Positions 1 through 7,340 of a stretch of 32,518 nt of DNA are shown here, one piece after another. The DNA is from Pseudaeromonas paramecii. GTDB lineage: Bacteria > Pseudomonadota > Gammaproteobacteria > Enterobacterales > Aeromonadaceae. The notes beneath the pieces were generated by a model. It did no database searches and was not told the origin of the DNA. It saw only the letters and a list, made by a program, of their open reading frames with translations. The stretch is from positions 1 to 32,518 of the forward strand of contig NZ_BAABFC010000030.1 in the NCBI RefSeq assembly GCF_039540575.1, in the 5' to 3' direction. The translations under genes and the position numbers were made by a program. Position 1 is the first letter of the stretch; every line of letters starts with the position of its first letter.

Positions 1-57
1 TAATGCCGCACCATTCCCTGGCTGCGGACATGGGCTTATGCAACTGGAGCGGCATTA
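1..57. repeat. 9-bp perfect inverted repeat at the window edge
   Basis: Positions 1-9 (TAATGCCGC) and 49-57 (GCGGCATTA) are exact reverse complements with 39 bases between them. No T-tract follows, so it does not look like an intrinsic terminator. It may be part of a larger element cut off by the window edge. Its function is unknown. Confidence 0.4.
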
Positions 58-267
58 GGATCAGCTATTTAGCGTAGAAGCGGAGTCTGGCATAGACCAG
101 GCCAACAACTCGCGAATAATCACCTTGTTAGGGAACGGACATGGCAAACAGACTGGCGCTTGGCGTGAAGCCTGGAGCCTGGATCTGGCCAGTCTCTTGC
201 AGGCAGGCATGGCATTGAATTTGCTGTCGCATGATCTCTTGTTTCTTTTCCTACATGAGGTTTAGCC
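58..267. other. Non-coding stretch upstream of the TauE/SafE gene
   Basis: I see no gene here with a start codon, ribosome binding site and recognisable protein. One plus-strand frame stays open from about 58 to 252 but has no convincing start and no recognisable product. The 3' end holds the ribosome binding site (GAGG, 7 bases before the ATG at 268) of the following gene. Confidence 0.4.
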
Positions 268-1053
268 ATGCGGTCTCAACGTCGTCTTCTTTCGTTTGGC
301 TGTGGTACGGCGATCGGTACCTTGGGGGGGCTGATTGGCCTGGGTGGCGCCGAGTTTCGCTTGCCGTTGTTGATTGGCCTATTTGGTTTCGGGGCGCTGG
401 AGGCCGTCATTCTCAACAAGGCGATGAGCCTGGTGGTGGTGGCGGCGGCCTTTCCCTTCCGGGCAGGTAGCGTGCCGTTTTCGGAGGTCTTTGCTCGTTG
501 GGACATCATAGTGACCCTGCTGTCCGGCAGTCTGGCGGGCGCCTGGTTTGGTGCGGGGTGGGCTATCCGGCTCAAGTCAAAGACGCTGTATCGCATCATC
601 GCCGGGCTGCTCATCGCCATCGCCGCCCTGCTGTTGTTCGGGCATGAAGTGGATAGCCAGTTCATGTCTCTGGGCCGCGTCGCCTTGGCGATCACCGGAG
701 CACTGGCCGGGGTGGTCATCGGCGTTGTCGCCTCGCTGATGGGGGTGGCTGGCGGAGAGCTGCTGATCCCCACCATAGTCCTGTTGTTTGGTGCTGACAT
801 CAAGCTGGCCGGCAGTTTGTCACTGGCCGTCAGTCTGCCGACCATGCTCACGGGCTTCAGCCGCTACAGCCGGGATCAAAGCTTTTCCGTGATCAGGCTG
901 CAAGGCAAGTTCATCGGCATCATGGCCATCGGCTCCCTGCTTGGCGCCTTCATCGGTGGCCGCCTGCTTGGCATGATCCCGACGCATTACTTGCTGCCCC
1001 TGTTGGCCGGTATTCTGGTGCTTTCATCGATTAAGGTCTGGCGTCACGCCTAG
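268..1053 (+). CDS. TauE/SafE-family membrane permease (sulfite exporter family)
   Basis: This is a 261-residue polytopic inner-membrane protein of the TauE/SafE (formerly DUF81) family, whose members export sulfite, sulfoacetate or related organosulfur anions; the substrate here cannot be read from the sequence. The two halves have the internal repeat usual for the family: a glycine-rich helix near residues 13-30 (GTLGGLIGLGGAEFRLPLL) and a similar one near 148-170 (GVVASLMGVAGGELLIPTI), each with the G-x-G-G-[AG]-E-x-[RL]-[LI]-P pattern. About seven to eight hydrophobic segments are visible. The ATG at 268 has a GAGG 7 bases upstream. It is convergent with the VOC gene, leaving only 9 bases between the stop codons. 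The family assignment is secure and the substrate is not. Confidence 0.85.
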   Translation: MRSQRRLLSFGCGTAIGTLGGLIGLGGAEFRLPLLIGLFGFGALEAVILNKAMSLVVVAAAFPFRAGSVPFSEVFARWDIIVTLLSGSLAGAWFGAGWAIRLKSKTLYRIIAGLLIAIAALLLFGHEVDSQFMSLGRVALAITGALAGVVIGVVASLMGVAGGELLIPTIVLLFGADIKLAGSLSLAVSLPTMLTGFSRYSRDQSFSVIRLQGKFIGIMAIGSLLGAFIGGRLLGMIPTHYLLPLLAGILVLSSIKVWRHA

Positions 1054-1058
1054 GCGTG
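1045..1058. repeat. 14-bp perfect palindrome at a convergent gene junction
   Basis: CACGCCTAGGCGTG is its own reverse complement and spans the stop codon of the TauE/SafE gene, with the convergent VOC gene ending at 1063. As RNA it could fold into a 5-bp stem with a CUAG loop on either strand. It has no T-tract, so a weak bidirectional termination role is only a guess. Confidence 0.45.
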
Positions 1059-1062
1059 GTGA

Positions 1063-1413
1063 TTAGCCGTGCGCCTTGGCCCACACCGCCAGCGCGTTGC
1101 CGCCGGGCTCCTGAAAATGGAAGCGGCATCCGCCGGGAAAGTCGAACAGCGGGCGGGTGATCAAGCCGCCGTGTTGCTGCACCTTGGCCAGGGTGGCCTG
1201 GATGTCATCGCTGTAGAACACCAGCAGGGGGCCGCCGACCGGCTGGGCGTCGCTGCGGCAGAGGCCGCCGTCGAGCCCCTGATCGGCAAAGGCGCTGTAG
1301 TCAGGACCGTAGTCGGTGAAGGTCCAGCCGAACACGGCGGCGAAGAAAGCCTTGCTGGCGGCCAGATCCTGGCTGGCAAATTCGACGTAATCGAGTTTTT
1401 CATGGCGTGGCAT
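1063..1413 (-). CDS. VOC-superfamily (glyoxalase/bleomycin-resistance fold) protein
   Basis: This 116-residue protein has the single vicinal-oxygen-chelate module seen in glyoxalase I, dioxygenases and many small uncharacterised proteins. The N-terminus (KLDYVEFASQDLAASKAFFA, then FGWTFTDYGPDYSAF) and the C-terminus (GGCRFHFQEPGGNALAVW) are typical of the subgroup with the beta-alpha-beta-beta-beta pattern and the terminal EPxGN motif. The usual N-terminal metal-binding His is Tyr here (DYVEF), so metal-dependent catalysis is uncertain. The start at 1413 has an AAGGAG 5 bases upstream that overlaps the stop codon of the LysE-type gene, so the two genes are probably translated as one operon. 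The specific function is unknown. Confidence 0.85.
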   Translation of the reverse strand: MPRHEKLDYVEFASQDLAASKAFFAAVFGWTFTDYGPDYSAFADQGLDGGLCRSDAQPVGGPLLVFYSDDIQATLAKVQQHGGLITRPLFDFPGGCRFHFQEPGGNALAVWAKAHG

Positions 1414-1422
1414 GGGGGCTCC

Positions 1423-2040
1423 TTATCGTTGCTCGGTCAGGGCCAGCTTGAGGCCCAGTGCCGCAAAGCTGGCGGCGCAGAGTCGCTGCACCAGGGTAGT
1501 CAGGTGTTGGGAGTGCAGCACCTGTTGCCGGACCTGGGTGGCCAGCAGGCCGTAGAGAAGGAAGATCACCCAGGTCATGGCCATGAAGACGCCGCCCAGC
1601 ACCAGCATGTTGGCGGTGGGGTGGGCCGCTGCCGGGGGCAGGAACTGGGGCAAGAAGGCCAGGAAGAAGAGGGTCAGCTTGGGGTTGAGGATGTTGAGCA
1701 GGAAGCCCTTGAGCAGGATCGCCAGCCCCGCCTGGGGGCTTGATGGCGACGGCAGGGCCAGCGGGCCGCCGGCGCGCAGCATCGACCAGGCGAGGAACAG
1801 CAGGTAGGCCACCCCGAGGCACTTGACCGCCTGGAACAGCAGGGCGCTGGTGTGGAACAGGATGGCTAGCCCCGTGATGCTGGCCAGCAGCGAGGGCAGT
1901 ATGCCCAGGGTGCAGCCGCAGGCGGCATACAGGCTGGCCCGTCGCCCCTGGAACAGGGCGGTGGTGACGGTGAATAGCACCCCTGTGCCCGGCATCAGGA
2001 CCACCACCAGACAGGTCAACAGGAATTCGAGGCTGATCAT
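1423..2040 (-). CDS. LysE/RhtB-family amino-acid exporter
   Basis: This roughly 205-residue inner-membrane protein belongs to the LysE/RhtB translocator family, which exports amino acids such as homoserine, threonine, lysine or leucine. The family N-terminus is clear: ISLEFLLTCLVVVLMPGTGV, with the conserved P-G-T/P motif at the end of helix 1, then a GRRASLYAACGCTLG segment like the family's G-x-x-x-[AG]-x-G-x-x-x-G stretch. Six hydrophobic segments fit the family topology. I chose the ATG at 2040 over an in-frame ATG at 2073 because AAGGAG sits 6 bases before it and the family begins at this point. It is followed by the VOC gene in the same direction. The substrate cannot be inferred. Confidence 0.85.
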   Translation of the reverse strand: MISLEFLLTCLVVVLMPGTGVLFTVTTALFQGRRASLYAACGCTLGILPSLLASITGLAILFHTSALLFQAVKCLGVAYLLFLAWSMLRAGGPLALPSPSSPQAGLAILLKGFLLNILNPKLTLFFLAFLPQFLPPAAAHPTANMLVLGGVFMAMTWVIFLLYGLLATQVRQQVLHSQHLTTLVQRLCAASFAALGLKLALTEQR

Positions 2041-2188
2041 TGGCTGCTCCTTGTGGGAGGGGCGCCGACTCACGCCTGGGGGGCCGTGATGCTCGGCGAG
2101 GGCAATCTTAGGGCAAAGGCCAGCGACTCAAAGGCAGAGGCGTCTGTCGCCGTGTGAGGTATCACTTGACGCCTTGTTAATCGATTTG

Positions 2189-2632
2189 TCAACGGGCGGC
2201 CAGCAGCCGGTCCAGGGCGTTGGCGAAGGCCTGGCGATCCGCCTGGCTGAGGGTGGCGGGGCCGCCGGTCTGGATGCCGCTGGATCTCAGGGTGTCCATG
2301 AAGTCCCGCATGGTGAGTTTCTGGCGTATGGTGTCCGGCGTGTAGAGCTCGCCGCGGGGGTTGAGGGCCCGGGCGCCTTTTTCGATCACCTCGGCGGCCA
2401 GGGGCAGGTCGGCGGTGATCACCAGATCCCCGGGCTCGGCCCGCCGCACTATCTCGTTGTCCGCCACATCAAAGCCCGCCGGCACCACCAGGCTGCGGAT
2501 ATGGGGCGCCGGCGGCACCTTGAGCGGCTGGTTGGCCACCAGGGTCAGGCTGATGCCGGTACGCTCGGCGGCACGAAACAGTATCTCCTTGATCACCTTG
2601 GGACAGGCGTCGGCATCCACCCAGATTTGCAT
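2189..2632 (-). CDS. yaiI: YaiI/YqxD-family (DUF188) protein
   Basis: This 147-residue protein matches the YaiI/YqxD family, a small PIN-like fold group of unknown cellular role. The hallmark N-terminus is present (IWVDADACPKVIKEILFRAA, with the VDADACP acidic motif), as are the central NEIVRRAEPGDLVITADLPL block and the YTPDTIRQKLTMRDFMD segment near the C-terminus. The acidic residues around D6, D8 and D82 resemble a metal-binding nuclease-like site, but activity is not established for the family. It is divergent from mshH across a 230-base intergenic region and lies 148 bases before the LysE-type gene. The length is normal for the family. Confidence 0.92.
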   Translation of the reverse strand: MQIWVDADACPKVIKEILFRAAERTGISLTLVANQPLKVPPAPHIRSLVVPAGFDVADNEIVRRAEPGDLVITADLPLAAEVIEKGARALNPRGELYTPDTIRQKLTMRDFMDTLRSSGIQTGGPATLSQADRQAFANALDRLLAAR

Positions 2633-2862
2633 CGTCTTCTTCCTCGTTGGCCGGCGGTCGGGCCGGGCAGTGGCGACACCCTAGCAGGGGTGGCGGCGCT
2701 AAGATAGCCCCAGCGCACGGCACCGGCCTCTGGCTATGGTCTCGGCTGGCCGCTCGGAGTAAGGTAGCGTCGTCCAGGGAGTGGAGAGGGTGTTATGCCA
2801 GTGCTGTTGTGTGTCCCGGTCGCAGGATGCGGCCTGTCTCGTTCGGTCTTAGGTGACCGGCC
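2633..2862. other. Divergent intergenic region between yaiI and mshH
   Basis: These 230 bases separate yaiI (minus) from mshH (plus) and must hold the promoters for both. I see no strong sigma-70 hexamer pair on either strand. The mshH side contains a hairpin with AGGAT in the loop (2818-2834) and the mshH ribosome binding site AGGTGA (2851-2856), 6 bases before the ATG. Confidence 0.5.
2818..2834 (+). promoter_or_regulatory. Candidate CsrA-type hairpin in the mshH leader
   Basis: GGTCGC-AGGAT-GCGGCC folds into a 6-bp stem (one G-U pair) with a five-base loop containing GGA, the arrangement preferred by CsrA. It ends 28 bases before the mshH start. CsrA binding is a hypothesis from shape alone; the transcription start is unknown. 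Confidence 0.3.
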
Positions 2863-4815
2863 ATGAAACTGATCAATCAGATCGCCGCCTTTCTGGCCCT
2901 GTGTGTCATCGCCACCGTCATGGTGGTGATGACCTCCATGGCCCTGAGCTTTCATTACCTGGCCGAGGGCTTCCTGGAGCGGGAGCTGCAGGCGGTGGTG
3001 CGCATCATCGAAGAGGACGGCCTGTCCCGGCGCCAGCTGCCGTCGCTGACGGTCTGGCTGCCGCCCATCCTCAAGGCCAACCGGGTCAAGCAGGTGGAGA
3101 TCGCCTTCCGCGGCGAGCCCCTGTTCAGCTTCCATGACAACGAGCAGCCGGATCCCGGCGATCCCGCCCAGAAACTGCTGGTGAAGCGGTTGCATGGCGA
3201 GCGCTATCCGGCGCTGCAGGTCTCCTTCTATGTGCTGCCGCCTCTGTCGGATCTGGAGTACTTGCAGGGGCCGCTGTTTGGCATCACCGCCGGCATTGCC
3301 CTGGTGAGCCTGGGGGTCTGGCTGGCCACCGCCTGGCTCAGGCGTCAGTTGCGGGGCGCCGTGCTGCTGGCGGAACGCAGTGAGCTGATCCTCAACGATC
3401 AGCTGGGGCGCCTCAAGCACGACCCGGCCAACGAATGGCCCGAGGCGGCCAGCCAGGCGCTGGATCGGCTGCTGGGCGAGCTCAAGGAGGCGCGCAAGGA
3501 GCGGGGCCGCTTCGACATGTTCATCCGCCGCAAGGTGTTTATCGACAAGCAGCTGGGCATCGGCAACCGGCTGTTTTTCAGCAACCGGCTGGAGGCGGCC
3601 ATGGCGGATCCCGCCTCCGGGGTGGGGGGCGTGCTCTTGTTCGAGCTGGCGGCCCTGGGGCAGATCAACCGTCAGCACGGGGATGCCGAAGGGGATCTGG
3701 TGCTGCAACACTGTGTCCGCTATCTGCAGGCCTTCGTCGGCAAGCAGCCGGGGGCCCTGCTGGCTCGTCACGATGGCGGTCGCTTTGCCCTGCTGCTGAT
3801 CAACGCCGCCGAGGCCGAGGTGGAGCTGCTGGCCCGCCAGCTGCTCAAGAGCCTGCTGCGCCTGCCGCTGCCCGCCGACGTGGATCCCGAGCAGTGCCTG
3901 TTTATCGGCGGCGTCTGCTATCAGCCCGGCGAGTCGGCCCAGCGGCTGCTGGAGCAGGCCGAACAGGCGCTGCGCAGCGCCCGGCTCGAAGGGGGCAGCG
4001 GTGTCTTCCTCTACGAGAAGCCCTTGCAGGTGGAGGCCCTGGCGACCGGCTCGGTGCGTTGGCGCAGCCGGCTGGAGCGTCAGTTGCAGCAGGGGCAGTT
4101 GCCCTTCGCCGTGCAGCCGGTGCTGGCGGAGCCAAACGGCCGGGCGGAGCAGGGGGAGATGCTGGTGCGGCTGGAGGATGAACAGGGGGAACCCCTGCCC
4201 GCCAGCGGCGTCATGGCCATGGTGGACAAGGTGGGGCTGCAGCTGGCCTTCGATCGCCTGATGCTGCAGCAGGCGCTGGAACGCCTGGCCGACACCCCCA
4301 TGCCCCTGAGCGTCAACCTGCATGTCGAGAGCCTGCTGGATCGGGCCTTCACCCGTGCCTTGGTGATGGCCCTGGTGCGGCTGGGGCGCGATACGGCCAG
4401 TCACCTCATCATAGAGATCAATGAGTCCCTCATCGGTCGCCATCAGGCTGCCTTGCGTCGGCCATTGCGCTCCTTGCGCCTGCTGGGCTGCCGTCTGACG
4501 GTGGATCAGGCGGGGCGGGAGGTGCAGAGCACCGATTATGTCAGGGATTTTTCACTGGATTTTCTGAAGTTGCACCCCAGTCTGGTACGGGAAATTCATA
4601 ACCGCCCCTTGAACCAGATGGCGGTGCACTCCCTGGTGGGCGGCTGCGACAACGACCATACCCGGGTGATCGCCGTGGGGGTGGAAACCGAGGCGGAGTG
4701 GCGCTGCCTGCGGGGTCTGGGGGTGTCGCTGGGACAGGGATTCTGGCTGGCCACACCCGCCGAACCGCTGGCTAAACCGCCAAAACGGCGAAAACGGGAG
4801 CTGGTCGGCAAATGA
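2863..4815 (+). CDS. mshH: MshH, CsrD-like degenerate GGDEF/EAL membrane protein
   Basis: This 650-residue protein is the CsrD homologue that heads MSHA loci. In E. coli CsrD promotes RNase E-dependent turnover of the CsrB/CsrC sponge RNAs rather than making or degrading c-di-GMP. There is an N-terminal membrane helix (about 7-29), a short periplasmic part, a second helix (about 138-160) and a linker, followed by a GGDEF-like domain (about 220-380) and an EAL-like domain (about 400-640). Both domains look inactive: the GGDEF site reads DGGRF (304-308), EAL reads EML (432-434), and the usual DDFG reads DQAG. Some EAL landmarks remain, namely the EINE motif, K569 and E608. The ribosome binding site AGGTGA is 6 bases before the ATG. 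It stands 97 bases upstream of mshI and may have its own promoter. Catalytic inactivity is inferred from the motifs. Confidence 0.9.
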   Translation: MKLINQIAAFLALCVIATVMVVMTSMALSFHYLAEGFLERELQAVVRIIEEDGLSRRQLPSLTVWLPPILKANRVKQVEIAFRGEPLFSFHDNEQPDPGDPAQKLLVKRLHGERYPALQVSFYVLPPLSDLEYLQGPLFGITAGIALVSLGVWLATAWLRRQLRGAVLLAERSELILNDQLGRLKHDPANEWPEAASQALDRLLGELKEARKERGRFDMFIRRKVFIDKQLGIGNRLFFSNRLEAAMADPASGVGGVLLFELAALGQINRQHGDAEGDLVLQHCVRYLQAFVGKQPGALLARHDGGRFALLLINAAEAEVELLARQLLKSLLRLPLPADVDPEQCLFIGGVCYQPGESAQRLLEQAEQALRSARLEGGSGVFLYEKPLQVEALATGSVRWRSRLERQLQQGQLPFAVQPVLAEPNGRAEQGEMLVRLEDEQGEPLPASGVMAMVDKVGLQLAFDRLMLQQALERLADTPMPLSVNLHVESLLDRAFTRALVMALVRLGRDTASHLIIEINESLIGRHQAALRRPLRSLRLLGCRLTVDQAGREVQSTDYVRDFSLDFLKLHPSLVREIHNRPLNQMAVHSLVGGCDNDHTRVIAVGVETEAEWRCLRGLGVSLGQGFWLATPAEPLAKPPKRRKRELVGK

Positions 4816-4857
4816 CTTCAGCCGGTCGGCCCCGGCCTAGAGCCTGGATCGGCACCA

Positions 4858-4866
4858 TGATACACT
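4858..4866 (+). promoter_or_regulatory. Possible extended -10 promoter element before mshI
   Basis: TGATACACT contains a TGn followed by TACACT (4 of 6 matches to TATAAT), the extended -10 pattern, in the 97-base gap between mshH and mshI. No good -35 lies 16-18 bases upstream. A separate promoter for the mshI-onward genes is plausible but unproven. Confidence 0.25.
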
Positions 4867-4912
4867 CCAGAGGTTTGATTTTTCAGGATGTTGCAGCTAA
4901 GGGGCAGCAGGC

Positions 4913-5788
4913 ATGATGGGGATCCGCAATTGGCTGGCAGGGCGCCGGCAACCCAATCGTCCGACGGTGGCCGTAGGCCTGTCGGCGGATCGGGTGCGCC
5001 TCTACCAGCCCGGCAAGCCGGGGCACTTTGTGGAGGCTGCGGTCGCTCACGCCGGTGAGTGGGGCTCGGCCCTGGCCGGTCTGTTGCAGCCGTTGCAGCT
5101 GCAGGGGGCCAGGGTGCAGGTGGTGCTCTCGCCGGGTCTGTACCAGGTGCTGCAGGTGGAGAAGCCCAATGTGCCGGATGAGGAGCTGCCGGGGGCCCTG
5201 CCCTGGGCGGTGAAGGACTTCGTCAGCGAACCCGTGCTGCAACTGGCCATGGATTATTTCGAGCTGCGCAGCAACCCGGTGGCCGCCCCGCGGCTGGCGG
5301 TGGTGGTCACCCCCAAGAGCCGGGTGGCCCAGATTGCCGAGGCGGTCAACGCCCAGGCGCAACTGGAGTCCATCGTCACCGAGGAGCTGGCCCTGGCAGA
5401 TCTGCTGGGCCGCAGCGACGGGGTGCAGCTGTTGCTGTTCCAGCCGGCCCGCCAGGAGCCGCAACTGTTGGTGGTGCACAAGGGACAGCTCTGTTTCACC
5501 CGTCAGCTGCGCGGCTTTGCCCGCCTCACCGAGGGGACGACCGACGCCGAGCTGCTGGACAGCCTGGCGCTGGAGCTGCAGCGCTCGCTGGATTACCTCA
5601 TCAGCCAGCTCAAGCTGCCGGAGGCGGCCCAGCTGTGGGTGGCCTGTGAGGGCGGGGATCTGGGGGCGCTGGTGCGTCACCTGGGCCAACAGTTCGCCAT
5701 GAATGTGCAGGCCCTGGCCAACCCGGCGGTGGCTGCCGGTCTGCCCTACCTGGCCCTGTACGGCGTCTTGCAGGGGGAGTCGGCATGA
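4913..5788 (+). CDS. mshI: MshI, PilM-like MSHA biogenesis protein
   Basis: This 291-residue cytoplasmic protein occupies the PilM position in the pilM-N-O-P-Q-like series of the MSHA cluster. PilM proteins have an actin-like fold and bind the cytoplasmic tail of PilN, linking the inner-membrane alignment complex to the motor. Here the N-terminus (about 18-45) and the LLLFQPARQEPQLLVVHKGQ segment (about 175-195) fit two ribonuclease H-like halves. No transmembrane segment or signal peptide is present. The first of two adjacent ATGs is favoured because AAGGGG lies 8 bases upstream. The stop overlaps the next start by 4 bases (ATGA), so translation is coupled. The family assignment rests on context as much as on motifs. 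Confidence 0.85.
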   Translation: MMGIRNWLAGRRQPNRPTVAVGLSADRVRLYQPGKPGHFVEAAVAHAGEWGSALAGLLQPLQLQGARVQVVLSPGLYQVLQVEKPNVPDEELPGALPWAVKDFVSEPVLQLAMDYFELRSNPVAAPRLAVVVTPKSRVAQIAEAVNAQAQLESIVTEELALADLLGRSDGVQLLLFQPARQEPQLLVVHKGQLCFTRQLRGFARLTEGTTDAELLDSLALELQRSLDYLISQLKLPEAAQLWVACEGGDLGALVRHLGQQFAMNVQALANPAVAAGLPYLALYGVLQGESA

Positions 5789-6381
5789 AACTGAGGGTCA
5801 ACCTCTACACGGACGAATTTCGCCCCAAGCGCCAGTGGCTGAGCCTGCCGCAGATGATGCTGGGCTGGTTGGGACTGCTGGCCCTGTTGTTGGCCTGGTG
5901 GGGCCTGAGCCATTGGCAGCTTAGCCAGCAGCAGCAGGCCAACCGCCAGCTGCAGCAGCAACTGATGCAGCTCAAGCAGCAAAGCGATGGGCTGGATGCC
6001 CAGATCAAGGCCCGCCAGCAGGACGCAGGACTCACGGCCGAGCTGGCCAACCGACGCGCCCTGCTGGCCGGCAAGCAACAGCTGGTGAGCCGGCTCAACG
6101 GCCAGGCCCGCCTGAAGAGCCAGGGCATGGCCGGCCTGCTGGCGGATCTGGCCCGGGTGGGAAGTCCGGACATTGCGGTGCAACGCATTCGGCTGGATGA
6201 GGGACGCCTGAGTCTTGCAGGCGAGAGCCGCAGCAGCGAGGCGGTGCCCGCCTGGCTGGACAGGTTCAAACAGACCCAGAGCCTGGCGGGCCAGGGCTTT
6301 GCCGATCTGCAGATGCAGCGGGACGACGCAGGTCGCCTGCACTTCGAACTCAATGCCCGCACGGGAGGCAAGAGCAAATGA
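5785..6381 (+). CDS. PilN-like MSHA biogenesis protein (second MshI-type gene)
   Basis: This 198-residue protein has the PilN layout: a short cytoplasmic N-terminus (MKLRVNLYTDEFRPKRQWLS), where the NLY motif corresponds to the PilN tail that binds PilM; one transmembrane helix (about 29-48); a Gln/Leu-rich coiled coil (about 50-90); and a periplasmic ferredoxin-like domain. It should anchor MshI at the membrane and pair with MshJ. Names for this gene vary between genomes, some treating it as a second MshI, so I give no symbol. It overlaps mshI by 4 bases and mshJ by 4 bases. Confidence 0.8.
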   Translation: MKLRVNLYTDEFRPKRQWLSLPQMMLGWLGLLALLLAWWGLSHWQLSQQQQANRQLQQQLMQLKQQSDGLDAQIKARQQDAGLTAELANRRALLAGKQQLVSRLNGQARLKSQGMAGLLADLARVGSPDIAVQRIRLDEGRLSLAGESRSSEAVPAWLDRFKQTQSLAGQGFADLQMQRDDAGRLHFELNARTGGKSK

Positions 6382-7019
6382 AGGCCCTCTGGCAACGCGC
6401 CTGCGAGCGCACCGGCTTGATGACGACCCGGGAGCGGGGCATGGTGGCCCTGGCGGGCGCCTTGCTGATCCTGATGCCGCTGTACGTCTTTGTGCTGGAG
6501 CCCCAGGCCAAGGCCCTGACCGCCAGCCGCACCCAGGCGGTGAACCTGGCGCAGTCCCTGAGCCTGGCGAAGACCGAGCTGGAGACCCGGCAGGTGCTGC
6601 TGCAGCGGGATCCCAATCAGCCCATCCGCCAGGCCATGCAGGAGGTGGATGCCGCCCTGGGGCAGGTGGATGAACAGCTCAGGGCGCAGACGGTGGATCT
6701 CATCTCCGCCCGCCAGATGCCGGATGTGTTGCGTCGTCTGCTGGCCCAGTCGGGCAAATTGCGTCTGCTGTCACTGACCTCCCTGGCCCCCACCCCTATC
6801 TTGCAGGAGGAGGGGCCGGTGAACTTCTACCAGCATGGCCTGCGCCTGCGCTTTGCCGGCGGCTTTGCCGACACCTACCGCTATCTGCGGGCCCTGGAGC
6901 AGTTGCCGGAGCACTTCTACTGGCGGCGACTGGCGTACCAGGTGAGCCAGTATCCCCTGGCCGAGGTGGAGCTGGAACTCTACACCCTGAGCGACAACAA
7001 GGAGTTTATCGGTGGCTAG
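6378..7019 (+). CDS. mshJ: MshJ, PilO-like MSHA biogenesis protein
   Basis: This 213-residue protein has the PilO/GspM-like plan: a short cytoplasmic N-terminus, one transmembrane helix (about 22-41, MVALAGALLILMPLYVFVLE), a coiled coil (about 45-100) and a periplasmic ferredoxin-like domain ending near GGFADTYRYLRALEQLPEHF. That last element is shared with PilO-family proteins. It should heterodimerise with the PilN-like protein in the inner-membrane alignment complex. The ATG overlaps the previous gene by 4 bases, and the 3' end overlaps mshK by 8 bases, with the mshK ribosome binding site inside the mshJ coding sequence. Confidence 0.88.
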   Translation: MKALWQRACERTGLMTTRERGMVALAGALLILMPLYVFVLEPQAKALTASRTQAVNLAQSLSLAKTELETRQVLLQRDPNQPIRQAMQEVDAALGQVDEQLRAQTVDLISARQMPDVLRRLLAQSGKLRLLSLTSLAPTPILQEEGPVNFYQHGLRLRFAGGFADTYRYLRALEQLPEHFYWRRLAYQVSQYPLAEVELELYTLSDNKEFIGG

Positions 7020-7335
7020 TGTGACCCGTATGCTGCTGGGCTGGCTGTTGGGGGCCCTGTGTCTGACCCAGGCGGCGGAGACCCTCACCGACCCCACACG
7101 CCCGCTGCAGGGCGCGACCGAGCAGACGGCGGTGGCCAAGGCCGGCCTGCCCCGGTTACAGGCCATCATCTTGGGGCAGGGCACTCACCACGCCATCCTC
7201 AACGGTCAGAGTTACCACGCCGGTCAGCAGGTGGCCGGCTACAAGATTGAGTCCATTGGCGCTGACGCCGTGGTGTTACGCCGGGGCCAAGAGCGTCACC
7301 GGCTGGTGCTGTTTTCTCGCAAGGTCAGGTATTGA
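7012..7335 (+). CDS. mshK: MshK, small periplasmic MSHA biogenesis protein
   Basis: This 107-residue protein has a hydrophobic signal-like segment (about 7-21, MLLGWLLGALCLTQA), then LTDPTRPL, a motif common in PilP/GspC-type proteins that contact the secretin, and a compact C-terminal domain resembling an HR/PilP fold (AIILGQGTHHAILNGQSYHA, then AVVLRRGQERHRLVLFS). It probably bridges the MshI/PilN-like/MshJ complex and the MshL secretin. The GTG at 7012 is preferred because AAGGAG is 7 bases upstream; an ATG at 7030 is the alternative and would keep the signal. It overlaps mshJ by 8 bases. Confidence 0.85.
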   Translation: MASVTRMLLGWLLGALCLTQAAETLTDPTRPLQGATEQTAVAKAGLPRLQAIILGQGTHHAILNGQSYHAGQQVAGYKIESIGADAVVLRRGQERHRLVLFSRKVRY

Positions 7336-7340
7336 ACCCT

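Noticed and set aside
58..252. Open plus-strand frame before the TauE/SafE gene
   Set aside because: No start codon near its beginning, no ribosome binding site and no recognisable protein; about 65 codons without a stop is not significant here.
2164..2192. Perfect TTGACA on the minus strand (2187-2192) upstream of the LysE-type gene
   Set aside because: No acceptable -10 lies 16-18 bases downstream (TCAAGT is the best), so I do not call a promoter.
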